A stretch of DNA of 64,000 bases from an uncultured Gammaproteobacteria bacterium (GTDB lineage Bacteria > Pseudomonadota > Gammaproteobacteria > HK1): contig OY282353.1 of NCBI GenBank assembly GCA_958295465.1, forward strand, positions 4,889,001-4,953,000. The letters run 5' to 3'. Under the pieces are notes generated by a model. It worked only from the letters and a program-made list of their open reading frames with translations. It searched no databases and was not told where the DNA came from. Positions 46,209 through 53,992 of the stretch are shown here, piece after piece; positions within the stretch are counted from its first letter, which is position 1, and every line of letters starts with the position of its first letter. The position numbers and the translations under genes are program-made.

Positions 46209-46292
46209 GAGTCCGAGAGGGAATCGCATACCTGTCAGCAGGTGTTCCCGGGCGCCCTCGCGCCGGTGCGCGACTCCCTCACAAGCTCTCAG
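46205..46292 (+). promoter_or_regulatory. structured leader RNA upstream of hutU, glycine-riboswitch-like
   Basis: CTGAGAG at 46205-46211 is perfectly complementary to CTCTCAG at 46286-46292. Inside lie hairpins ACCTG-tcag-CAGGT (46230-46243) within a GGGAA/TTCCC stem (46219-46223 with 46245-46249), and GGCGC-cctc-GCGCC (46251-46264). The 3' piece CTCTCAGGCAGAGG resembles the conserved CUCUCAGGCAAAAGG of glycine riboswitches, but the CCGAAGG block is not clear, so the class is uncertain. The 5' arm overlaps the stop codon of the CoA-transferase gene. Confidence 0.45.
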
Positions 46293-46320
46293 GCAGAGGT
46301 TCCGGAGAAGGAGGCGATCG

Positions 46321-47997
46321 TTGAGCATGCCTTCCACACAACGCAACGTCAGGGAAATTCGCAGCCCGAGGGGAAGCGAACTCACCGCTCGTAGCTGGGC
46401 CACCGAAGCCCCCATGCGTATGCTGATGAACAACCTCGACCCCGACGTCGCCGAGCGTCCCGAGGAGCTGGTGGTCTATGGCGGCATCGGCCGCGCGGCG
46501 CGCAACTGGGAATGCTTCGAGGCCATCGTCGCCGCCCTCCGGAATCTGGAGGGGGACGAGACACTGCTGGTGCAAAGCGGCAAGCCGGTCGGGGTGTTCC
46601 GCACCCATGGCTCCGCACCCCGCGTGCTGATCGCAAACTCGAACATCGTCGCGCACTGGGCGACGCTGGACCATTTCACCGAGCTCGACCGCGCTGGACT
46701 CATGATGTACGGACAGATGACGGCCGGATCGTGGATCTATATCGGCAGCCAGGGCATCGTCCAAGGCACCTACGAAACCTTCTCCGAGATCGGCAGGCGG
46801 CATTACGGCGGCGATCTCCGGGGGCGCTGGATCCTGACCGGCGGCCTCGGGGGGATGGGTGGAGCCCAACCTCTGGCAGCGACCATGGCCGGGGCGAGCC
46901 TGATCGCGGTCGAATGTCAGCGGGACCGGATCGAGTTCCGCAAGCGGACCGGGTATCTCGACGCGGAAGCACGGAGCATCGACGAGGCGCTGGCGATCGT
47001 CGAGCGATCGCACGGAGACGGTGTGCCGATCTCCGTCGGACTGCTCGGCAACGCGGCGGAAGTGTTCCCCCGGCTCGTTGCACGGGGCATCTGCCCGGAT
47101 GTGGTGACCGACCAGACGGCAGCGCATGATCCGGTGAACGGCTATCTCCCCGCCGGCTGGACGGTCGCGGAGTGGATCGCCCGCCGCGAGAGTGATCCCA
47201 AAGCGGTGGAAGAGGCGGCCAAGCAGTCCATGGCCAGGCAGGTCGAGGCCATGCTGGCTTTCCACCGCATGGGAGTCCCGGTCGTCGATTACGGCAACAA
47301 CCTGCGCCAGCTTGCGAAGGACGCCGGTGTCGGTGACGCCTTCGACTACCCGGGATTCGTGCAAGCCTATGTCCGCCCTCTCTTCTGTCGCGGAAAGGGA
47401 CCCTTTCGCTGGGCGGCCTTGTCGGGCGATCCGGAAGACATCTACCGCACCGACGAGAAAGTGAAGGAACTCATACCGGACGATCCGCTGCTGCATCACT
47501 GGCTCGACATGGCCCGTGAGCGCATCAGTTTCCAGGGCCTGCCCGCACGTATCTGCTGGCTCGGGCTCGACCAGCGCCACAGGATCGGGCTGGCTTTCAA
47601 CCGGTTGGTCGCGGAGGGCACCGTCTCGGCTCCCATCGTGATCGGCCGCGACCACATGGACTCCGGCTCGGTGGCGAGTCCCAACCGTGAGACGGAGGGC
47701 ATGCTGGATGGGTCCGATGCGGTCGCCGACTGGGCGCTCCTGAACGCCCTCCTCAATACCGCGAGCGGCGCGACCTGGGTTTCGATCCACCATGGCGGTG
47801 GCGTGGGAATCGGCTACTCTCAGCACGCGGGCATGGTCGTCGTCGCCGACGGAACGGAGGCGGCGGCACGGCGACTGGAGCGCGTGCTGTGGAACGATCC
47901 CGCGAGCGGAGTGATGCGCCACGCCGACGCCGGCTACGACATCGCCCTCGAATGCGCCCGCGAGCACCGGCTGAACCTGCCCATGATCGCGGGCTGA
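46321..47997 (+). CDS. hutU: urocanate hydratase
   Basis: The 558-residue enzyme turns urocanate into imidazolone propionate, the second step of histidine degradation, with tightly bound NAD. A TTG at 46321 is the probable start because AAGGAGG lies 6 nt before it; the ATG at 46327 would be 12 nt away. Motifs include VYGGIGRAARNWECF, VQSGKPVGVFRTH, the NAD-binding TGGLGGMGGAQPLAATMAGA, VPVVDYGNNLRQLAKD and the C-terminal SIHHGGGVGIGYSQHAGMV. No hutH, hutI or hutG gene is in the window. A structured leader precedes it. Confidence 0.95.
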   Translation: MSMPSTQRNVREIRSPRGSELTARSWATEAPMRMLMNNLDPDVAERPEELVVYGGIGRAARNWECFEAIVAALRNLEGDETLLVQSGKPVGVFRTHGSAPRVLIANSNIVAHWATLDHFTELDRAGLMMYGQMTAGSWIYIGSQGIVQGTYETFSEIGRRHYGGDLRGRWILTGGLGGMGGAQPLAATMAGASLIAVECQRDRIEFRKRTGYLDAEARSIDEALAIVERSHGDGVPISVGLLGNAAEVFPRLVARGICPDVVTDQTAAHDPVNGYLPAGWTVAEWIARRESDPKAVEEAAKQSMARQVEAMLAFHRMGVPVVDYGNNLRQLAKDAGVGDAFDYPGFVQAYVRPLFCRGKGPFRWAALSGDPEDIYRTDEKVKELIPDDPLLHHWLDMARERISFQGLPARICWLGLDQRHRIGLAFNRLVAEGTVSAPIVIGRDHMDSGSVASPNRETEGMLDGSDAVADWALLNALLNTASGATWVSIHHGGGVGIGYSQHAGMVVVADGTEAAARRLERVLWNDPASGVMRHADAGYDIALECAREHRLNLPMIAG

Positions 47998-48145
47998 GCT
48001 TGCGCACCGGCTATGGCAGCGTGATCGAAGGCGGACACGCCGCGGCTGGCGGCGCGGATGTACGGCCAGATGCTGGAGATGGCGCAGGCGGCCGACGTAT
48101 CAGCCCCGCATGACGCTTGCCTCGCCTGCCGGGGCTCCGGACCGT

Positions 48146-50401
48146 CTACCTGGAACCCTGGCCCACCGACTCCAGCATTTGCGCCGCGCAGGACCGGAAC
48201 GCGGCCTCGGATGCGATCTCGATCTGCGCCCCCAGGGGCAGGCTTCCGTTGCCGTTCGAGGCGCCGGTGCGCCGCACCCGGGCGCCATTCGACTTCAGCT
48301 CGGCCAGGACCTCGATGCCGCCGCCGTTGCGGTGGTGACGCTGGACGTCGAAGCTCCAGTCATCGCCGAGCCGTGCGTTGAGCCGCGCCACCAGATCCTC
48401 GACGGAGGGCGTGCCGGGATGGGACGCGGCCCGAGAAGACGGGGCCGGCCGTGCGGGAGGATCGGTCGGGTCGATCGAACCGATCGGCCCGCGGCCGGCA
48501 GGCCCGCGCTTTCCGGCGCCGGCGGCGGGCGGACGATGCGCGGCACTTGCGGCCAGGGCGGCCCGTGGCGCCCGGTGCGCTCCGTCTCCACCGCGGCGGG
48601 TGGCCGCGGGGCTCGCTTCCCCCCGCCGGGGGTCGGCCCGCATCCGCGACCGCAACGCCTCGGTGGCCGGCCCGTCGACGGTCTCGGTGTCGAGATCCAC
48701 CACCACCCCGTAGGCCTCCCTGGCGTGCCCGACGGTGCAGAAATCGTCGAGCACGTCTTCCAGCACCTGCTCCGGTGGCCGATCGAGCGGGTCTCCGTAG
48801 CCGCCCCCGCAGGGGCCGTAGAACGCCATCACGTCGCCCTCGGAGACCCGCAGGCCGGCGAACTTCGCGGGCATGTCGGTCACGTCGTCCGGGCGGGCCG
48901 CGTTGTAGATCTCGAGCGCGCCGCACTGGCCCTCGCCGCCGCCGAAGATGCCCCACGGCGGATCGGTGTGGCGGTCGCATTCGTGGGTGATGAATCCGCT
49001 GGTCAGCATGCGCTGCTTCTTCACCACCCCGAGGCCGCCGCGGAACCGGCCCGCCCCCGGCATCACGTCGTCGCGCAGCTCGTAGCGGTCGCAGATCATC
49101 GGCAGGTGGATCGCGAGATCCTCCAGCGGGTTGTTGCGGGTGTTGGCCATCAGGCTGTCGATGCTGTCGGGGCCGTCCGAGGCGGGCCGCCCGCCGTAGG
49201 AACCCTCGTTCACTTCGAGGAAGACCCAGTACTCGCCGTCCGGCTTCACCCCGGAGTACGCGGCGAAGGACAGGGTCGCGGAGCTGCCGGCGATGACGTC
49301 GTTCGGCAGCACCGGCGCCAGCGCCTTGTAGATGAGGTCGATCACGCGGTTGATCTGGGAGAACCGCGCTTCCGCCGCGGCCGGGAAGTTGGGGTTGTAG
49401 ATCGAGCCCTTCGGGGCGATCACGTTGATGGGCCGGAACGATCCCTGGTTCGACGGCACCTTGATCTCGCTCGTCTCCGCATCGAGCAGCAGCGAGCGGA
49501 TGGCGCAGAAGCAGGCCACCTTGGTCGAACCCTCGAACGGCACGTTGAACCCGGTCTCGACCTGGTCCGCGGACCCCGTGAGGTCGATCTCGATACCGTC
49601 GCCCCGGACCCGCACGCAGACCTTGATGGGCAGCCGCACGTCGCGGTTCCTGCCGTCGTCGTCGAGGAAGCCCTCGGCACGGTACTCGCCGTCCGGGATC
49701 TCCGCGATGCGCTGGCGCAGCACCCGCTCGGTGTAGTCCATGAGCTGGTGGGTCGCGGTGAGCACGGTGTCCATCCCGTAGCGTTCCAGCAGCTCGTTGA
49801 AGCGCCGTACCCCGAGTCGCGCGGACGCGATCTGCGCGTCGAGATCGTCCTGGAGCTGGCGCGCGGCGCGGCTGTTGCGGCGGATGTACTCCCACAGGGC
49901 CTCGTTGCGCCGGCCCTCCTCGTAGAGCTTGGTGCCCGCGAACAGCATGCCCTCGGCGTACACGTCCGGGATGTCGATGATGAGCCCCGGGGTCGCCGCC
50001 CCGATGTCGAGGTGGTGGGCGGTGTTGGCGGAGAACGCCACCAGCTCGCCCCGGTGGAACACCGGGATGACGATGGCGATGTCCGGGGAGTGGCTCGATC
50101 CGTAGTAGGGATGGTTGTGGATGACCACGTCCCCGTCGTTCCACTTGCCGCCCTGCAGGGTCTCCTGGATCCCCGCCAAGTAGCCGGGCAGCGAGCCGAT
50201 GTGCAGCGGGGTCGATTCCGATTCGCAGAGGGTGTTGAACTCGGTGTCGAACAGCCCCGCCCCCAGGTCCTGGGATTCGCGGATGATCGAGGAGAACGAC
50301 ATCCGGTAGAGGATGTGTCCCATCTCCTCGGCGATGGTGTCCAGCGCGCCGCTGATGACCTGTAGCGTAATCGGATCGAGTTCCTGCTTCTGTGTCGTCA
50401 T
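48146..50401 (-). CDS. hyuB: hydantoinase B/oxoprolinase subunit (N-methylhydantoinase B-like) with C-terminal extension
   Basis: The 751-residue protein begins TTQKQELDPITLQVISGALD, followed by HILYRMSFSSIIRESQDLGA and the ISTPLH-like ESTPLHIGSLPGYL, a typical HyuB start. The core ends at about residue 585, after FYGPCGGGYGDPLDRPPEQV. An Ala/Pro/Arg-rich linker (585-665) and an extra domain of about 80 residues follow, with ARLNARLGDDWSFDVQRHHR and GGIEVLAELKSNGARVR. The same domain makes up the product of 53030-53596. With HyuA it forms an ATP-dependent amidohydrolase that opens hydantoin or oxoproline rings. The start is coupled to a 46-codon leader frame created by duplication. Confidence 0.88.
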   Translation of the reverse strand: MTTQKQELDPITLQVISGALDTIAEEMGHILYRMSFSSIIRESQDLGAGLFDTEFNTLCESESTPLHIGSLPGYLAGIQETLQGGKWNDGDVVIHNHPYYGSSHSPDIAIVIPVFHRGELVAFSANTAHHLDIGAATPGLIIDIPDVYAEGMLFAGTKLYEEGRRNEALWEYIRRNSRAARQLQDDLDAQIASARLGVRRFNELLERYGMDTVLTATHQLMDYTERVLRQRIAEIPDGEYRAEGFLDDDGRNRDVRLPIKVCVRVRGDGIEIDLTGSADQVETGFNVPFEGSTKVACFCAIRSLLLDAETSEIKVPSNQGSFRPINVIAPKGSIYNPNFPAAAEARFSQINRVIDLIYKALAPVLPNDVIAGSSATLSFAAYSGVKPDGEYWVFLEVNEGSYGGRPASDGPDSIDSLMANTRNNPLEDLAIHLPMICDRYELRDDVMPGAGRFRGGLGVVKKQRMLTSGFITHECDRHTDPPWGIFGGGEGQCGALEIYNAARPDDVTDMPAKFAGLRVSEGDVMAFYGPCGGGYGDPLDRPPEQVLEDVLDDFCTVGHAREAYGVVVDLDTETVDGPATEALRSRMRADPRRGEASPAATRRGGDGAHRAPRAALAASAAHRPPAAGAGKRGPAGRGPIGSIDPTDPPARPAPSSRAASHPGTPSVEDLVARLNARLGDDWSFDVQRHHRNGGGIEVLAELKSNGARVRRTGASNGNGSLPLGAQIEIASEAAFRSCAAQMLESVGQGSR

Positions 50402-50557
50402 GCTCCGGACTCCTTCGAATCGGGGGTGCAGGCACCCTCGGGAACGACCTCTGTCGGCGATTTCGCGTAGCGGAATCGCGGGGCGGCCGCAAGCGGTCGC
50501 GTCGTGATCGGGTCGAGCTCCTGCTTCCGTGTCGTCATGTCCCGGGCTCCTTCAAAG
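50367..50557 (-). repeat. 54-bp duplication of the hyuB start region, making a 46-codon leader frame
   Basis: The segment 50367-50420 (hyuB codons 1-11, ATG and ribosome binding site) is copied at 50504-50557 with few changes; GAAGGAG sites precede both ATGs. The copied ATG at 50538 opens MTTRKQELDPIT and then 34 unrelated codons; its TGA overlaps the true hyuB ATG (50401), so translation of the leader would deliver ribosomes to hyuB. The remainder of the hyuA-hyuB spacer has no other feature. Confidence 0.85.
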
Positions 50558-50636
50558 GGGCGTCCCCGCCGACGGATGAGTCGGGATCCGCCGGCAGGAA
50601 GGGGGCTTCCTTTCGTGCAGCCGAGTGCTCATCGGC

Positions 50637-52712
50637 TCAGGGACTGCGCCGGATGAGAAGATTCCCGTGCGCCGAGACCTCGGAGACGTACTCCGGCGGC
50701 ACGAGGATCGTCGAGTTGTGCTGGATGAGGACGGCCGGGCCCGGGATGCGGTGCCCGGCCTTGAGCTGCAAGCGGTCGTAGCGCGGCGTGTCCACGGTCC
50801 GGCCGTCGTCGAAGGTGGTCTTGCGGGAGTAGAGGAAGGCGTCGTCGATGCCGGCCCCGTTCGCGCTCTCGATGCGGGCCACCTCCAGCGGCTTCACCTT
50901 CTCGGTGCCGATGACCCGAATGGTGATCAGCTCCACCTCCCCGTCGTCGAACGCATAGCCGTAGTCCAGCCGGTGCTGGGCGTGGAAGTTCTCGACGATC
51001 CGGCGCACCTCCGCCGCGGTGACCTCCCCCTCCGGGATGTCCGCCCGCAGCTCGAACCCCTGGCCGTGGTAGCGGCATTCCGCGAAGCGCTGGAATCCCT
51101 GCCGCTCGGGCGGGACCCCGTCGTTCTCCAGATCGCGGCGGCATTCCGCCACCAGCTCCGAGACGAGCGCCCCGATGCGGCGCGCGCCGTCCTCCCCGAC
51201 GTGGGTGAGGGAGGTGATGAAGGAGCGCGCGTGCTCGTACTGCATGTCGGTCTCGAGCAATCCCATGGCCGCGGTGATCCCCGGCGCCACCGGCACGATG
51301 ACGTCCCTGGCCGAGACCGCCTCGGCCAGCGCCACCCCGTGCAGCGGCCCCGCGCCGCCGAACGGCACCAGGGAGAATTCGCGCGGGTCCACCCCCCGGG
51401 CCACCGAGTTCGAGCGGATGGCCAGCGCCATGTTGGAGTTGATCACCCGGACGATGCCGAGCGCCGCCTCCTTGACCGGGAGGTCCAGCCTCTTCGCGAT
51501 CTTCGCCTCGATGGCGCGCTCGGCGAGGGCGGGATCGACCGGGAGGTCCCCGCCGAGCAGCTTGTCCGCGTCGAGCCGGCCCAGCGCGACCTGGGCATCC
51601 GTCACCGTCGGCTCCTCCCCCCCCTTGCCGTAGCAGGCGGGCCCCGGGTCCGCCCCGGCCGAGCGCGGCCCGACGTGGAAGCCCCCGGCGGAGTCGATGT
51701 GGGCGATCGATCCGCCCCCGGCGCCGATGGTGACCAGATCGATCATCGGAACCAGGATGGGATGGCCGCCCACGTAGGAGTCGCGCGGGTTCATGATCTT
51801 GATCCGCCCGTCGGGGATGGTGCTGATGTCGGCCGAAGTGCCCCCGATGTCCACCGTGATGAGGTTCCGGCTCCCGCACAGCAGCCCCTCCGAGCGCCCC
51901 CCGATGACCCCGCCGGCCGGACCCGACATGAGGATGCTGACCGCGCGCTTCGAGCACGCCTCCACCGTGGAGATCCCGCCGTTCGACTGGATCAGGCGCA
52001 GGTTCGCCCGGAATCCGTTGCCGGCGAGCTTGCCCTGGAGATTGCCGAGGTAGGTCGAGGTCCGCGGGCCGATGAACGCGTTCATCGCCGCGGTGGAGAA
52101 GCGCTCGAACTCGCGGATGACGTTGGCGACCTCCGAGGAGCAGCAGACGTAGGCGCCGGGCATCTCGCGCTCCACGATGGCCTTCGCCCGGCGCTCGTGG
52201 GCGTCGTTGACGAACGAGAACAGGAATCCGATCACCACCGACCCGATGCCGCGGCGCTTGAACACCTCCACCGCGGCGAGCACCTCGTTCTCGTCCAGTG
52301 GGGTCTCCACCCGGCCGTCGGGGGGGAGGATGCGTTCGGTGATCGGGATCCGGTTGCGGCGCTTGACCAGGGGCCGGTTCTGCCACGGGACCTCGAAGTG
52401 GAGGGAGAAGTTGTGGGGGCGCTTGTGGCGGCCGATGTGCAGGATGTCGCGGAAGTTGCGCGTGGTGAGCATCCCCACCTCGGCGCCGTCGTGCTCTATG
52501 GTGATGTTGGTGGCGACGGTGGTGCCGTGGACGATGAGCTCGACGTCGTCCCGCCGCACCCCCGCGATCTCGCACAGCTCCTCCAGGCCCCGCAGCACCC
52601 CTTCGGACTGGTCGTGCGGCGTGCTCGCCACCTTGTGAACGTGGATCCCGCGCCCGGATTCGAGCACCAGATCCGTGTTGGTGCCTCCGACGTCTACTCC
52701 GACTCGCGCCAT
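50637..52712 (-). CDS. hyuA: hydantoinase A/oxoprolinase subunit (N-methylhydantoinase A-like)
   Basis: The 691-residue protein starts RVGVDVGGTNTDLVLESGRG, the phosphate-binding motif of this ASKHA-fold ATPase family. Further motifs are VHGTTVATNITIEHDGAEVG, LMSGPAGGVIGGRSEGLLCG, TVDIGGTSADISTIPDGRI and the C-terminal FQRFAECRYHGQGFELRADI. In ATP-dependent N-methylhydantoinase this subunit couples ATP hydrolysis to ring opening, together with HyuB. It precedes hyuB on the minus strand and follows the small protein gene at 53030-53596, with a toxin-antitoxin fossil in between. Confidence 0.93.
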   Translation of the reverse strand: MARVGVDVGGTNTDLVLESGRGIHVHKVASTPHDQSEGVLRGLEELCEIAGVRRDDVELIVHGTTVATNITIEHDGAEVGMLTTRNFRDILHIGRHKRPHNFSLHFEVPWQNRPLVKRRNRIPITERILPPDGRVETPLDENEVLAAVEVFKRRGIGSVVIGFLFSFVNDAHERRAKAIVEREMPGAYVCCSSEVANVIREFERFSTAAMNAFIGPRTSTYLGNLQGKLAGNGFRANLRLIQSNGGISTVEACSKRAVSILMSGPAGGVIGGRSEGLLCGSRNLITVDIGGTSADISTIPDGRIKIMNPRDSYVGGHPILVPMIDLVTIGAGGGSIAHIDSAGGFHVGPRSAGADPGPACYGKGGEEPTVTDAQVALGRLDADKLLGGDLPVDPALAERAIEAKIAKRLDLPVKEAALGIVRVINSNMALAIRSNSVARGVDPREFSLVPFGGAGPLHGVALAEAVSARDVIVPVAPGITAAMGLLETDMQYEHARSFITSLTHVGEDGARRIGALVSELVAECRRDLENDGVPPERQGFQRFAECRYHGQGFELRADIPEGEVTAAEVRRIVENFHAQHRLDYGYAFDDGEVELITIRVIGTEKVKPLEVARIESANGAGIDDAFLYSRKTTFDDGRTVDTPRYDRLQLKAGHRIPGPAVLIQHNSTILVPPEYVSEVSAHGNLLIRRSP

Positions 52713-52751
52713 GGGTCCGCCGTGCTCCGTGTCTTCAGGGATGGCCGATGT

Positions 52752-52907
52752 TCAACCGGCGTCTGTCCGTCTGTTCGTAATGGGTCCACGGGCGCAGAAC
52801 CTCGACCGCCTTCTCGTCGTCGAGCACCTGGCAGACCAATCGGTGTCGTATTCGTCACTCAGGCCGTGCAGCCTGGAACGAGTTTCCGTCGCATCGAGTA
52901 CGGTCAT
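52752..52907 (-). pseudogene. fossil Phd/RelE-type toxin-antitoxin (antitoxin start fused to toxin end)
   Basis: The minus strand starts MTVLDATETRSRLHGLSDE at 52907, the N-terminus of a Phd/YefM-like antitoxin. After a deletion and frame change it reads RHRLVCQVLDDEKAVEVLRP and WTHYEQTDAG then stop at 52752, the C-terminus of a YoeB/RelE-type ribonuclease. Everything between (about 60 antitoxin and 50 toxin residues) is missing, so the pair is dead. Confidence 0.6.
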
Positions 52908-53029
52908 GGGCGATCTCCGTCGATTCAAGCCGAATCATACTGCTTCACAAGAAGCGCTCTGCGATCCGCCGATTGTCCGGAAAACCATTCCTTGGGCGAC
53001 GACCTGGCGGATTCCCCGGAGCGTGGGGG

Positions 53030-53596
53030 TCAAAGCAGCCGCGCGCAGGCGGCCAGCGCCGATTCGATGGCCTGGCGTTCGGCCTCCCGTTCGCTCCGGG
53101 CCGGATCGCTCGTCCTCGGACTCGTTCCCGCTCCGGCGCCCAGGGTGAAGCTCACGTTCCCTGCCGTGCCGGTCATCCCCGAGGGACCGCCGCGTCCGGC
53201 TCCGGACATCGGGGCGGACCCGTACCAGGTGCGGCTCACGCCGCGCCCCGGCGCCGTCACCCTGCATCGCACCACCAGCTCGCCGCCCTCGCGGGTGCGT
53301 TCCAGGACCTCGTAACGCCAGTCCGCGCCAAGCTTCTCGTCCAGTGCGCGCTCCGCCGGGGAACGGGACGCCGGGGCCGCCCGGACGGATCGATCCGATC
53401 CGTCCCGCGCACTCGCGGAAGTGCGGCTCCCGGCCGGCTCGGAGGACGTTCGGGGAGGCGTTCGAAGGGAAGTCCGGGGCGCCGGCGAGAGGGCCAGCGC
53501 GTCCGAGCCGCCCGACAGTGCGTCCAGCTCGCGCCGGCTGCGCTCGAGCATCTCGTCGAACGCGGATGAGAAGCCGGTCAATCGATCGGAAGGCAT
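53030..53596 (-). CDS. small protein sharing the HyuB C-terminal domain, putative third hydantoinase subunit
   Basis: The 188-residue protein begins at an ATG preceded by AGGAGG. After a helical start (FSSAFDEMLERSRRELDALS) and a Ser/Arg/Pro-rich stretch (30-75) comes a compact domain with ALDEKLGADWRYEVLERTRE and GGELVVRCRVTAPGR. It parallels the HyuB extension (LGDDWSFDV....GGIEVLAEL), and both proteins end in an Ala-rich helix. Gene order is this gene, hyuA, hyuB on one strand. I infer an accessory subunit or assembly factor of the hydantoinase; no function is established that I know. A CTAG-ended small mobile element sits just before its ribosome binding site. Confidence 0.7.
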   Translation of the reverse strand: MPSDRLTGFSSAFDEMLERSRRELDALSGGSDALALSPAPRTSLRTPPRTSSEPAGSRTSASARDGSDRSVRAAPASRSPAERALDEKLGADWRYEVLERTREGGELVVRCRVTAPGRGVSRTWYGSAPMSGAGRGGPSGMTGTAGNVSFTLGAGAGTSPRTSDPARSEREAERQAIESALAACARLL

Positions 53597-53611
53597 GGCA
53601 GCGGCCTCCTG

Positions 53612-53886
53612 CTAGGAGTCTGCGCCGCAGAAAGATAGTTCAAGCCCGACCCGGAACGACGCTGTAGGGGCGACGCATGCGTCGCCCCTACCGCCGGGGA
53701 TGTCCCCATGTTTGGCGACACCGCGGTACGGCGCCAATCCAACGACCGACCAGTGCGGGCGCCGATACTCCGGCGCGTAGGGGGGACGTCTTTCTGCCAT
53801 CGGGACACCTCCTCTGCACAATGGTCAGGGGTCCACCTGCGCCGCAGCCCCTACAATCCATCGTTTTCTGCGGCGCAGACTCCTAG
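53612..53886. mobile_element. 275-bp MITE-like element with 22-bp inverted repeats
   Basis: Perfect 22-bp inverted ends, CTAGGAGTCTGCGCCGCAG plus AAA at 53612-53633 and their complement at 53865-53886. A perfect 28-bp palindrome lies inside at 53664-53691 (core CGACGCATGCGTCG). The minus strand contains a remnant of an IS3-type OrfA start (VPMAERRPPYAPEYRR near 53798). It has no gene of its own. Confidence 0.88.
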
Positions 53887-53992
53887 TACCTCTGCACAGT
53901 GGTTTTGATCGATTGAAATCATGCATGTAACCAGAATCTTCGCCTCGTTCAAGTGGTCTGAACCAGTCAGAATCACTGTGCAGAGGTACTAG
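53883..53992. mobile_element. 110-bp MITE-like element sharing CTAG with its neighbour
   Basis: Inverted ends CTAGTACCTCTGCACAGTG (53883-53901) and CACTGTGCAGAGGTACTAG (53974-53992) enclose an AT-richer centre. Its left CTAG is also the right CTAG of the preceding element, and its right CTAG provides the TAG stop codon of the gene at 53989-55920. Confidence 0.88.

Noticed and set aside
48001..48110. Possible coding remnant after hutU (ADTPRLAARMYGQMLEMAQAADV)
   Set aside because: The string looks like the end of a dehydrogenase-type protein, but it is too short and I cannot identify a family.
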